Below are positions 49,901 through 59,372 of a stretch of DNA of 64,000 nt, one piece after another. A program made the translations under genes and the position numbers. Numbering within the stretch: the stretch's first letter is position 1; every line of letters starts with the position of its first letter. Below the pieces are notes generated by a model that was given only the letters and a program-made list of their open reading frames with translations, was not told the origin of the DNA and made no database searches. Source of the DNA: Symsagittifera roscoffensis (Eukaryota > Xenacoelomorpha > Acoela > Convolutidae); assembly GCF_963678635.1 (NCBI RefSeq), contig NC_087062.1, positions 72,075,345 to 72,139,344 of the forward strand. Reading direction: 5' to 3'.

Positions 49901-51000
49901 TGTAGCTTTTAAAAATGAACTGTTTACCCTTAAGGTAACTTGGAGGCCTTTGATTTTTCCAGACGATGAGTTTATGACATTCAGCTTTTATATTGAGATT
50001 AATTTGGGGACTGTTATGATATGTATCCCTCTGAAAAAAATTTGGGTTAGGACGTTGGTGATAAGTACCTGAAATTTTCATGACACCAAACTCTGATTCG
50101 CTGTTCAACGTTATAAAGTTTATATCTTCTTCTACTGTAGAATCAGACTCGTTATCTACATTGTTTACATTTTTGGTAGAATTACAACATCTGGCGAAAT
50201 GTCCCTTTTCCTTGCATGATTTGCAGATTAAGCCCCCAGCTGGGCATGATGATTGTGATTGGGAGAATAATCCTTGCCGCAAAAATAGTATGCTTTCTGA
50301 TTATTGGTTTTTTTTTTGGTTTTTTGAGAACTCTGATTTTAGAATTCTGATGTACAATTTTGATTTTTCTGCACGGTTTATTCTATTTTGTAAGTTCTTT
50401 GTCTTAACTGATAGTGTAGGTTCCTGTTTGACCCTGAATGGATTATTTGTTTTCTGATTTGAATAATTTGAAATAAAGTTGTTTTCCAGTTGTTTTTGAA
50501 GTGTAGATGCTGTTGCGTAACCTGCTTCCTTTAACAGTGCATATCTAAGCGTTTCCTCTGGGGAATTTCCCGGGCGAAGACAAAGTTCTCTCTGGATATC
50601 TTTGAATTTCATTTTCGCATTAAATATATCTCGGACTACCTCTTTCTCGATTGTTACTGACCTGCGTAAGGCTGCTTGGCCTGAGAGTCTTAAAAAGGAT
50701 TCTATACCTTCCCTGTCAGCTTGGTTGGCGTTGTAGAGGTGCATGCGTTCGACTATAAAATTCTCTTTTTTGGATAGACCTTCACATTGGGCGAAAAACT
50801 CCTTGAAATTTTATATCAGAGAGAATAGTATGGGGTAAGCTTTGGAGAAAACGTTTCTTCCCTTCGGTTTCTAGGGCAAAGAATAAACGTGATTTGACTC
50901 GTTGGTCAGCTTCGTGATAGAATATGTTTTGTCCTAACTTGGGACCTTTCTTTCTCCTTTCGATATTTATTTCGTTCACTTTCCTGATTTCTGCTTGGTC
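49866..51000 (-). pseudogene. Gag region with CCHC zinc knuckle, broken
   Basis: Three consecutive open segments (50782-50979, 50301-50744, 49866-50282) lie in gag position. The first has ADQRVKSRLFFALETEGKKR and the second RRSVTIEKEVVRDIFNAKMK with RELCLRPGN, typical of gypsy gag. The third holds a single zinc knuckle CKSCKEKGHFARCC (C-X2-C-X4-H-X4-C) near 50222-50180. Breaks separate all three, and the protease is in another frame from the knuckle. Confidence 0.88.
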
Positions 51001-51258
51001 TTTTGTGACCCTGTTGTTTCTTTCGGTTTCGTTTTCTGAGTATGGAATCCTTTCCGGTCTAGGAGGAGGGTCGTGAAATACCTCCGCGGGATCGAATAAG
51101 AGGTCTTTAGGATCACATGTTCTCTAAGATTAATTGCTAAAAAGAATTGGCCAATCCAGATTTCCCATGTAAAAAAAGGGGGATGGCTTGGGCCAAAATA
51201 CAGGTACCCCTGAAAGTTCAGTCCGTTCCTCATGGGGTCAAAACTGCAGGCTGCGACA

Positions 51259-51512
51259 TGAGAAATGCCAAACTATCTACTAATAACTAATGAATAAAAC
51301 CTATCATAAAAGGTTGAATTAGAAATTGGGTAATTGATTTGTTGCATAAATAAAGCATGACAGAACTGTTATCTTTCAACAGTTTCAAGGGAGTGTTTAG
51401 ATACTTCATGAGTGGTGGTTGGCGGGAGACCTGTCCCGACATTGACCTTTAGCATCACATCAAATAACATACATCCAATGGTCGGCTCAATATGACCTTG
51501 ACTGCCGTACCA
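51259..51512 (-). repeat. 5' LTR of the gypsy element
   Basis: 254 bp, TGAGAAATGCCAAACT to GCCGTACCA on the plus strand. In the minus direction it is the promoter LTR. I could not match the bases just inside it (TGTCGCAGCCTGCAG on the minus strand) to a known tRNA 3' end, so the primer-binding site is unassigned. Confidence 0.92.
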
Positions 51513-51559
51513 CACCACCCACGGCCTTTGACGTCCCAGGCATATTCGTTACCTCCTGT

Positions 51560-51640
51560 TAAAGTAGTTGCTAACCGAAAAAAAATCCATACTCCGATTT
51601 GATAAGGCTTGCTAATCGCGAGCGTAATAATATATTCTCC
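51560..51640. repeat. R4-like module next to exon B
   Basis: CCATACTCCGATTTGATAAG, GCTTGCTAATCGC and AGCGTAATAAT match 52636-52700 and the satellite block GTTCCCATTTGATAACGC. It lies right after the exon B donor. Confidence 0.6.
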
Positions 51641-51644
51641 CCAC

Positions 51645-51856
51645 CTGTTGGCCATGTGACTCGTGTAGAGTGCAGATAGCAGATTGTGCAATACGGCACA
51701 CTTGACCTCAGACTCCATATGTTGCTGGGAAATGATGCGCTCCACCATCGAGTCAACGACAGCAGAGGGGTCAACTAGCTCTTCGCTGATCAGCGACAAC
51801 TCCCAAAGCCAACTTCCTAAACATTGTGCTGATGAAATCAGAAGACGAGTTGACAC
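51645..51856 (-). CDS. Exon B of large helical protein
   Basis: A 212-base exon with acceptor CATATCGCAG and donor AACAG|GTGGGG. It encodes about 70 residues including SSAQCLGSWLWELSLISEEL and VIDSM-like helical sequence, ending HMANR. It joins exon C across the gypsy-bearing intron (51644 to 39870, 11.8 kb) with the phase preserved. Its own acceptor is phase 0, which does not fit the phase-1 donor of exon A, so at least one more exon of length 2 mod 3 should lie between 51857 and 56414. Confidence 0.7.
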
Positions 51857-52028
51857 CTGCGATATGCCAAAAAAACAAATGGCAGCTTGCCGAAAAAAAA
51901 ATAGAATAAAAGCCACTAACTCAATTTTTTTGAATGAAAAAATATTGATTTATTTCTCTGTCTCGAAAAGGTCGTTGCTTTTGAGGAAAAATACAGAAAA
52001 AAAATGCGAGTATGGAATAAGTATTGAA

Positions 52029-52135
52029 AAACAAAGTTTACACAGGCGAAGCACACACAAAATTTACTAGCGAGAACACGACAAAAAGCAGCTTTATAAA
52101 GTACAATAAGAAAAAATAAAAATCGAAGTGAGAAA
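52029..52135. repeat. SINE fragment
   Basis: ACACAGGCGAAGCACACAC, CTAGCGAGAACACGAC and AAAGCAGCTTTATAAAGT match the left end of the SINE copies at 36.1 and 41.2 kb. Confidence 0.65.
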
Positions 52136-52299
52136 AAAAGAAAACAATCAGCGAAAAAATAAAAATTGTTTTGAAAGCAACAAAAAAATGCGAAATAAAT
52201 GCAGCTCATTTAAAATGCAGCCATGCTCAAAAATCTGTTTCCTGGTATTCCATCAGAACAGACATGACAATTCAGGACGACCACAGTGTCTGAGAAATC

Positions 52300-52615
52300 G
52301 CAGGCACTGACGGCTCTGATACTCGTACTGATAAAAATAAATGCCAAGCACTGACATTTTTTGACTAGCCTTTTTTGGCTTTTTGACCCAACTTTTTTTG
52401 ACCCAACTAATTTCTTTTTCTCATAAAAAAACCATGATACTACCTCAAAAAAAACACTGTGTAAGTCTGCTTAGATTTTTGATTTTGAACCATTCAGTAA
52501 AGGTGCGCTAAGAAAAAACACTGGCACTGATATTCACTTGCTGGCACTGACAGATCACGCTTCGCACTGATTTGGCACTGACAGCACTAAACGCACTGAT
52601 ACCCCCTGCTATTGA
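52300..52615. repeat. Cluster of GCACTGA words
   Basis: The heptamer GCACTGA or a close variant appears about eight times in roughly 300 bp (for example near 52303, 52350, 52522, 52545, 52565, 52580, 52600), irregularly spaced. It is not a simple tandem repeat. Confidence 0.55.
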
Positions 52616-52705
52616 TTCAACTGATTTTGTTTAACTAGATGTTAACCCAAAAAAATCTTAATTCCGGTTTGATAATGCAAGCTAATCGCAAGCGTAATAA
52701 TCCGT
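52600..52705. repeat. Satellite-related single-copy module
   Basis: ATTGATTCAACTGATTTTGT, GATGTTAACCCAAAAAAA and TTCCGGTTTGATAATGC follow the same order as the satellite blocks AATGATTCAGATGATTTTTT, GAGTTAACCCGA and TTCCCATTTGATAACGC. The similarity covers about 100 bp and then ends. Confidence 0.7.
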
Positions 52706-53064
52706 CGTATATATTTAACAAACCTAGCTTTTTTATACAAGGAAAGCCTTAAAATATCCAAAAAAAAAGGTAATATTTTCCACAAAACAATGCAGAAAAC
52801 AAAAAATGGTTATATTGTTCTGGTTTAGGGTTAGATATTGTCAAGATCTGATCAACCTTAAGATTTCAATATGAAAATGCTTCTTTACCTCACACAATGA
52901 ATCAACTTTTGTAAGTCTCGTAGAGCTCAAAATTTTAAATCACAATGAACTGATTTAGAATTTTAAGGAACTTCACTATCTTAGGAAAAAATTGGACTCG
53001 AGAAACCATATCAATAACTATTTTTCCCTGGCCTTATTAAATCATTTAATATGATATACAGAGC

Positions 53065-54145
53065 GTATCTGAATTATCCGGACAGAACAACTAAAAAATT
53101 AAAATTTAAAACGCATTTTTCTCAGTTTGGTTGAGTTCAGATGGAAAATGATGGAGACAAACTTACTGAGAGGTTTAGCAGAATTAACATGCTGAAATTC
53201 ATTTTTACGAAATTCGGTCTCAGCTTTTACCCCCAAATCGATCATCTTTATTAATTTAAACGATCAAAAGTTACGCCAAAGCACCGAATCAATTGCTGAC
53301 CAAAAACATCAAACTGAGTCTCTTATGTAGCCTATCAAAGTTTAATAGTAGAGTCTTCTAAAGTTTCTATTAATCAACATTTTTATTTTTCTTTAATAGC
53401 CAAAAAGCGCCATTTTTACTACATGAAAAATGAAAAGTTTCCTATAATTTAATGAGTTACACAAGAGGCTCACTTTGATATAGTTTTCTCAGTAATTGAA
53501 CTGATAGTTTTGGTATAATTTTTGATTGACAAAAAAAAATTATCGGTTTTGGGGTAGAATGTTGGGACTAAACAAGTTTTGTTCATTTTGCTCTGATAAA
53601 TAAAATCAGCACTGAACAGTTCGAATTTGAATTATCCGGACGAAACAAAAAACTGGTAAAGTAAAGTTGATTTGAGATGAAAAAGAATGAAGACAAATTT
53701 TGCTCAGAGGATTTTTATGGCGCTTATAGTTCTGCGAAATTCGGGCTTAAATACTGATCATTTTGAATTAATGGGGTCAATCAAAAAATACACCAAAACT
53801 ACCTGTTCATTGGCTAACAAATTACAAGAAAGTGAGCCTCTTATCTTTAAAAAACATTTTGGAAAGAATATGAAATTTTATATAGTAAAAATGATATGAA
53901 AATGGATTATTTTCTTCAAATACTAGGAAATTATACCCTTCATTAACTTTGTTGACCTAGACAAAAGGCTCATTTTCATGTAGTTTGTTAGCCATTGACA
54001 TCTTAGTTTTAGCGTGTTTTTTATTGCCTAAAAGCCAAAAAAGATCGAAGTTTGCAAAAATTTTTGCACCATATGAATTTGAGAGTAACGAGCTATAACT
54101 TTGAAGATTTATTCGTTCATCCGGATAATTTAAATCACAATGTAT
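53065..54145. mobile_element. Inverted-repeat element with TATCCGGA ends
   Basis: A GAATTATCCGGACAGAACAA end lies near 53071; near 54118 the inverse TTCATCCGGATAATTT occurs. A third direct copy of the end, GAATTATCCGGACGAAACAA, starts near 53630, so one element may have been inserted or duplicated into another. A further copy of the motif, AATTATCCGGACAAACCG, is at about 61124. No transposase is readable. The ends recall mariner/pogo-type DNA transposons, but I do not assign a superfamily. Confidence 0.6.
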
Positions 54146-54355
54146 CGGTTAACCCCACTTGAAGTCTTGTGGTACCTTATTCTGCGTGGGGAAAAAGTAA
54201 AAATTCGTGATCAAAAAAATATTGAAATTAATTTGTACGTAAACACTTAAGATTTACAAAAGGCGTCGTTTTTCAGCTTTCCAGGTAATTTGCTCTAACA
54301 AGTTTTTTATATCAGCATTGTTGTTCATTTAAAGTCATTTTACATGAGAAATAAG

Positions 54356-54490
54356 AGGATAGCCAGTTCATGTGCAACTAGCTTAGAATGTGCCGACACG
54401 TTAACGAGCCGACAAAGTTACCCTTTTTTTAAAAATTAGTGCGGCCAATTTAGTGTCGTACAATGTGTGATGAGAGAACTGTATGAACGC
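54356..54490. mobile_element. R3 MITE-like left-end fragment
   Basis: AGGATAGCCAG, a GTGCAACTAGC block and GAATGTGCCGACACG, then a GTGTGATGAGAGAAC block. An R3-interior piece (CTTGTGGTACCTTATTCTGC) lies just left at 54166-54200, out of normal order, suggesting rearranged copies. Confidence 0.6.
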
Positions 54491-55950
54491 AGAGAAAGCT
54501 AGCGAATGGGACAGAACCGATAACAGGGTGATATAGTACATAGGCGGTCTATTTTCATGTAAACGCAAAGGCATTTGATCTTTGATACATTTAAAACACT
54601 ATTTTTAAACTGTTGTCTAAGAAAGAGTAAAAAATGAATGAGCGTTTCATATTCCAATTAGGAAAACGATTACTCAAAATGAAAGTATTGTTTATATTCC
54701 ATTCTGTTCATTTTTTGAATAAATTATACGCATTAAACGGGCAAATTTTGTGCTAGCAAAATAGCACTTGCATACTTACCAATTATTGTAATAGTGCCTT
54801 GACAACGCTTGTCTTGGAAAAAAGAACACAGTGGCGAAGCAGAGCTTCGCACCACTTGCAATGCAAACATTATAAGCCAAGAAAAAGTTATCAAAACATC
54901 AGATAACAAAATTAATTCATAAAAAATTTTTTAAATTATAAAAGCAACAAAATCAGCCTACCTCCAACATAATTTTAAACCTGCCTACTATACATCGAAG
55001 TATTCCGAAGACACGCAATCGAACCAGGAGTGAACTGCATAGGTAAACTTCAATGAAAGAACCAAAAACCACTAACTCTGATTTACTTCTTAAATTAGTA
55101 AATGAAAGACGCATAAATACCGAGCAATATTATACAATTTTTCAGGAGCCTAGACAAATTAAATTAGAACAGAACAAATGTGATCTGAAAAAACTAAAAA
55201 CACTGCAAAAACTTTCGAAAAGTAATTCCAAAACAATTCAAAAAAATCAAAAAAATAGATTAGACCAAAAAATAGATTATAACAAAAACGAATGAAACAA
55301 AAAAACAAGAACTAGACACTGTTTGAAAAATCAAATGATTTTAAGCAGCTATGAAGCCAAAAAACGCCGATTTTCATTTCCAAAAATTCCGATGAGAGAA
55401 GACCAACAAGTTGACCGAAAAAACGGTTTAGTGAAAAATTTCGATTTTATTTATTTCTGACTTGATGGCAATTCAGACTTGCTTGGATCTCGTTTTTGAA
55501 TTGAAACAGCTACTTATCAAAACAATATGGGCTAACAAGCAATGAGAACACAAACAAACGCTTAAAAGATTAAAACCACATTTATTTTGCAAACTGAAAA
55601 CAAAACCGAAAAAAAAATTTGAAAAAACCTTTTTAATCTTTTTCATTTTTAAAACTTTCATTTTTATTAGGAAGGGTCTGGCAAAGTGATCAAGATTTGA
55701 TTAAACATTTTGTGAGACTTCAACTTATCTCATAAAAATCAACAATTTAATTGATAAAAAAATCATTCGGAAAATGAGCCGACGGAATTAAACCCGACAC
55801 TCAAATGCCGAAAAAATACTGAAAATTTAAGGCACAAAAAATACTATAAAAGGAACTCATAACAATCACACAAGTCCCATACCTAACCTAAAATGCACAT
55901 ACTACAGATACCTCTACAGTAAAACACGTGCGAATTCACGTGCAAATACT
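54491..55950. other. AT-rich stretch, presumably intronic
   Basis: It contains a SINE hairpin end at 54827-54860 (GGCGAAGCAGAGCTTCGCAC). Two small frames (80 codons at 55053-55295 +; 62 codons at 55473-55661 -) have no family I recognise. An unseen exon linking A to B may lie here or in 51857-54490. Confidence 0.4.
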
Positions 55951-55954
55951 GTGG

Positions 55955-56285
55955 ACAAAGTTGTTTACGGGAAAAAAAGTCTAGTACTTGGTTGCAAAAC
56001 CCTTGCTTATCGCAAAATTTTTTCAACTTTTGGATCTCTAAACTGTCCCCCCCCTTTTTGCAAAAGGGGGGAGATTCGTTACTAGGTAAAAAATAAACAT
56101 ATGCTTAACCATTGAATTATTTTTTTATGGGGATGGCAATCCGTTACTAGGTTCCCTAGGGGGCGGGGATAGTTGAAGAGATCCCAATTTTTGTAGAACA
56201 ATTTTTTTTATTTAAAAAAAAAACAAAAACACACCCGAAGACGAAGTTCCTACCCATTTTCAATGGTCTGAACAAAAATTTTACT
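55955..56285. repeat. Repeat cluster: R4, R5 and R3 right end
   Basis: R4 at 55955-56020 (GGTTGCAAAACCCTTGCTTA); an R5 inverted-repeat element at 56046-56168 with two ATTCGTTACTAGG-type internal repeats (one as ATCCGTTACTAGG); then the R3 right end CACACCCGAAGACGAAGTTC with CAATGGTCTGAACA at 56215-56276. Confidence 0.65.
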
Positions 56286-56414
56286 CGTTTTATATAGCGC
56301 AAAATGGGTTGGTATATAAATGAAAGAACGCAGATGCATTTGAAAAATCAGAAATTAAAGTCTAATCATTTGGGAAAAATACTCGTAATTTATAGCTTCG
56401 TGTTTTTTTCTTAC

Positions 56415-57314
56415 CGTAGCAATGCGATAAAACGAAGGCATCTTCTGTTACTCTGTTAACTAGTTGTGACAGGCTCACAAGCAGAGCCGTTTCCATATCA
56501 GTCGCGTCAATCTTTTCATCCTCTGCCTTCGGCTGTTTTACTAACGTAATAGCAGAAACAACTTCTTTGAAAAATATGGCATTGCAAGTTGCTGTCATTT
56601 GGCGTCTCCAAGTTTCTGCTCCTTTCGTGTCCCAGTTTTCGAGATTCTCCTCTCGACCTACGAGAATGTTGCGAATATCAACGTGGAAATTTTTACCCCA
56701 TGTCAGCAACCGAAGTGAAAGGTCAGAACTCTCGAACTCGTCAACATAACTTCGCTCTTCACCATCTGTAGAAATACAATTTTGAACTGTACCGAAAACG
56801 AATTCTAAAGTTTCTGCCTTGAAATTCTTGTGACTCCGGGTAAACACCAGAAATTTCAACATCGAGGAGCAGAAATCGAACAACTCTGAGTTGCTCTTTA
56901 GCAAAGTAGTCGCAGAATCCAGAAGCACTTTCATGAAGTCTATACTAGGTGTCTTTCGAATTAGTCTGAATTCGAGAATATCTGCAATGGCTAAAAATAT
57001 TTTCACCCTGAGTCGCTTTTCTCGAACAAACGCGTCAGAGTACGTTAAGACAAGCTTCTGGAAAATATCCATGTATAAGTTGCACTCCTCCAATGCATTT
57101 CCAGATTTACAAAAGGCGACCTTCTTTCCCAATGAGAAAGCCATTTCTATTTCATTCTCTTTCTTCCCAATGTAGACCTTGTTTTTATTGTCCATGACAA
57201 AAGACTTCAGCACTTGAAGCTTCTCAGCCAGCGTTCTGTCTTTCGACACCATTATCTCATGATGCAGAGTGTCCACTATTTCAGTTGATATTGACTCGGC
57301 AGACATGGCAAAAT
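56415..57314 (-). CDS. Exon A: upstream, possibly first coding exon of the large helical protein
   Basis: A 900-base open stretch with acceptor TTTGTGCCAG at 57315 and a strong donor CTACG|GTAAGA at 56415. It encodes about 300 residues. An ATG at 57306 lies eight bases after the acceptor and may be the real start, with the preceding exon non-coding. The product is helical, Leu/Lys/Glu-rich and similar in style to exon D, for example FLAIADILEFRLIRKTPSID. It lies on the same strand upstream of exon B with no other gene between, which is why I group it with exons B-E. The phases of A and B do not match, so either an exon is missing or A is a separate gene. The URB2 assignment is again a guess. 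Confidence 0.7.
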
Positions 57315-57712
57315 CTGGCACAAAAAAATGATTTCGTAAAACACACTGCATGTATCTCACTCAAACCATTTTAATAAAAATTATGCAGCTATCAATTTGA
57401 TGACAATTGCATCGGGTATCATGTATTCACCAAAAACAAGACTACTGGGCTACTGCTTAAGTATCATAAGTTTTCACCGTTCTTCATAGAGAACGTGAAG
57501 TCAGCTACAGATTCGATTCCAAAGTTTCACGCCTAGATAGCTAATTAAAAAAACTTGAATATATATTACCTTCAAAGACGTTTTTTGTAATATAGATTTT
57601 TCATGTTTGATATGAACCATGCAACAAGAATTGCCGTGAAAGTTCCGACCACTAATAATTTTGATTTTTTATTCATTTTTCAAATTTAGTCTGTATAAAT
57701 TCCTAAAATTTT

Positions 57713-58240
57713 ACACAGAGACGAAGATGCACTTCGCATACACAAGCAAAAATATGACCGAAAACGCTACTGGGAAAAACTGAATCAGTAAAACTGAGTC
57801 TACAAAATTTCTCCAGTGACGGACACCAATTATGAGTCTACATAATTGCTAAGTGACTCAAGCCAATTATGACGCATTAGCAGTACCAGTCATTTTGAAA
57901 AAAACAACCAACTAACATGCCTCAATTTATAGAGCGGACGCATTTTAACTCATATACGAAAAAGTTCATTAAAAAGATCCGACTCTGCCCAGGTTCGAAC
58001 CCTCTTAGTTTGCTGCTGGTCTTCTTCACTACCTCTACGCTACAGAACCATGATACCTTGAACTAAAATGCTATTTGTAATATAATAGTCTGTGTTCATA
58101 TCCTTAGCATTGGCTGTACTTAATAGCTGGATTAAAATGAACACTTTCAAAATGAACACATTTTGTCGCAACAATATTTACGACTTAGCTTGGAAAAAAA
58201 GAAAAAAATTCATACTATAACACAAGCTATGCTTGAATAA
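57713..58240 (-). mobile_element. tRNA-derived SINE, copy 4
   Basis: Minus-strand head: A box TAGCGTAGAGGTAGTGA near 58041 and B box GGTTCGAACC near 57996, from a different tRNA-like ancestor or a diverged copy. The plus-strand left end is CACAGAGACGAAGATGCACT. The tail is CAATATTTACGACTTAG, TTGGAAAAAAAG and ACTATAACACAAGCTATGCT. Confidence 0.72.
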
Positions 58241-58264
58241 ATAAGAATTTCATTGTAGCAAAAT

Positions 58265-59370
58265 AAACACAGGAGTGAAGCTGCACTTCGCAAACACAAA
58301 CGAAAAATCAGCTCAAAAGAGAGAAATAAAAATCAGCTCAAAAGAGTGAAATAAAAACGTTAGAAAAAAGTTGTAAAAATTTAATTACAACCTGAAACAG
58401 TCTTTATTCAAATACAACTAAATTATGGTAACTTTATTTTGATTTTCAAGAGCTTGAGCATGTCAGAAGGGGAAAAGTCCTACTATTCGGATACATTTTA
58501 CCATTTATACTAAAATGATCATTCTGTAAACTGAACAAAGTTGTTTACGGGAAAAAAGTCTAGGACCCGATATCAATACATTTGCTTATCGCAAGGGCAA
58601 ACAAGTTGTTACAGAAACTTAATTGAGAGTCAAATCATTTCATCATGTGGTTCTCCAGCGGTAAATTGACCAATGATCGCAACTGACAAGAGAAGATGTA
58701 TTTTAATAGCAAGTTTTTAAAGCGAAAAAAATGTTGATTAGATATCTCGTAGCCCAAAATACTGGGTGCTTACTCCAGCACCTCAGTTTAGAGCAGTTTA
58801 AGGTTTGACGGACGATTAAGTTGGAAAAAAATTGAGGTAACATTTCAATTAGTACTCTGCATAATCCTGCTTTGCATAAACAGCTTCTGGCAGACACATT
58901 TTGCCAATAATCCGAATATAGGAGAAATGGTTGTTTTAAAAACTATTGATTGAAAGTATTCAACGTTGTTTGAAATTTCATTTAAAAAGACCTGTCCTTC
59001 ATCTTTTTTGAAACATTGATTTAATATGCTTTTGAAAACATGCGAAAAAAATTACACCTACTCACTTCGAAACTCAAAAAGCAAGCTTATTATGAGTGCA
59101 TTTTTCTTTTCTGTTAGTTCTACAATACTTAAGAAAATTACAAAAGAGAGTATTTGTACACATGCAAAGAGAACCATAGCACCAAGTTTGATGATACAAT
59201 AGGAAAGACACTAGTTGCAATATTACACAATAGCAATTGAAAATTTAAGAATCCGGTAAAGGTAAATTGGGCACGTTTTGTAATTTCAGAGAGACGAATA
59301 AATTTCTTTATAGAAAAAATCTACAAGGTTACCACAGGATAGAGACAATAGAAAAACTTATGTGCATTTA
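58265..59370. other. Region between the SINE and glycerol kinase
   Basis: It holds another SINE hairpin end at 58265-58300 (GAAGCTGCACTTCGCAAAC), a short direct repeat of AAATCAGCTCAAAAGAG (58313, 58336), and an R4 module at 58538-58605 (GTCTAGGACCCGATATCAAT). A 64-codon minus frame at 58703-58897 is not recognised. No gene is supported. Confidence 0.5.
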
Positions 59371-59372
59371 TT
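59367..59372 (-). terminator. AATAAA overlapping the glycerol kinase stop
   Basis: On the minus strand the stop region reads TTG TAA TAA ATG, so AATAAA overlaps the stop codon. If used, it would give an extremely short 3' UTR. No other AATAAA was seen close downstream. Confidence 0.35.

Larger units (their letters stand above)
44807..51516 (-). mobile_element. Ty3/gypsy-type LTR retrotransposon, defective
   Basis: A full-length element lies in the minus orientation in an intron of the large gene. Two direct repeats (44811-45061 and 51259-51512) begin TG and end CA and are flanked by the 4 bp target duplication CACC (44807-44810, 51513-51516). In the minus direction the order is leader, gag with CCHC knuckle, protease, reverse transcriptase, RNase H, spacer, and integrase with C-terminal tail. 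Integrase after RNase H places it in Ty3/gypsy rather than copia. The frame is broken many times, so it cannot make its own proteins. It shares its transcriptional direction with the host gene, so its LTR could in principle affect host splicing or polyadenylation. Confidence 0.95.

Noticed and set aside
51455-51644. Continuation of exon B to the left as coding sequence
   Set aside because: A donor GTGGGG follows HMANR, and joining to exon C keeps the frame. The sequence past the donor matches the dispersed R4 module.
52264-52289. A 26-base micro-exon bridging exons A and B
   Set aside because: Phase fits, but a GT-AG pair this close is easily found by chance and the donor is weak. It is mentioned as a lead only.
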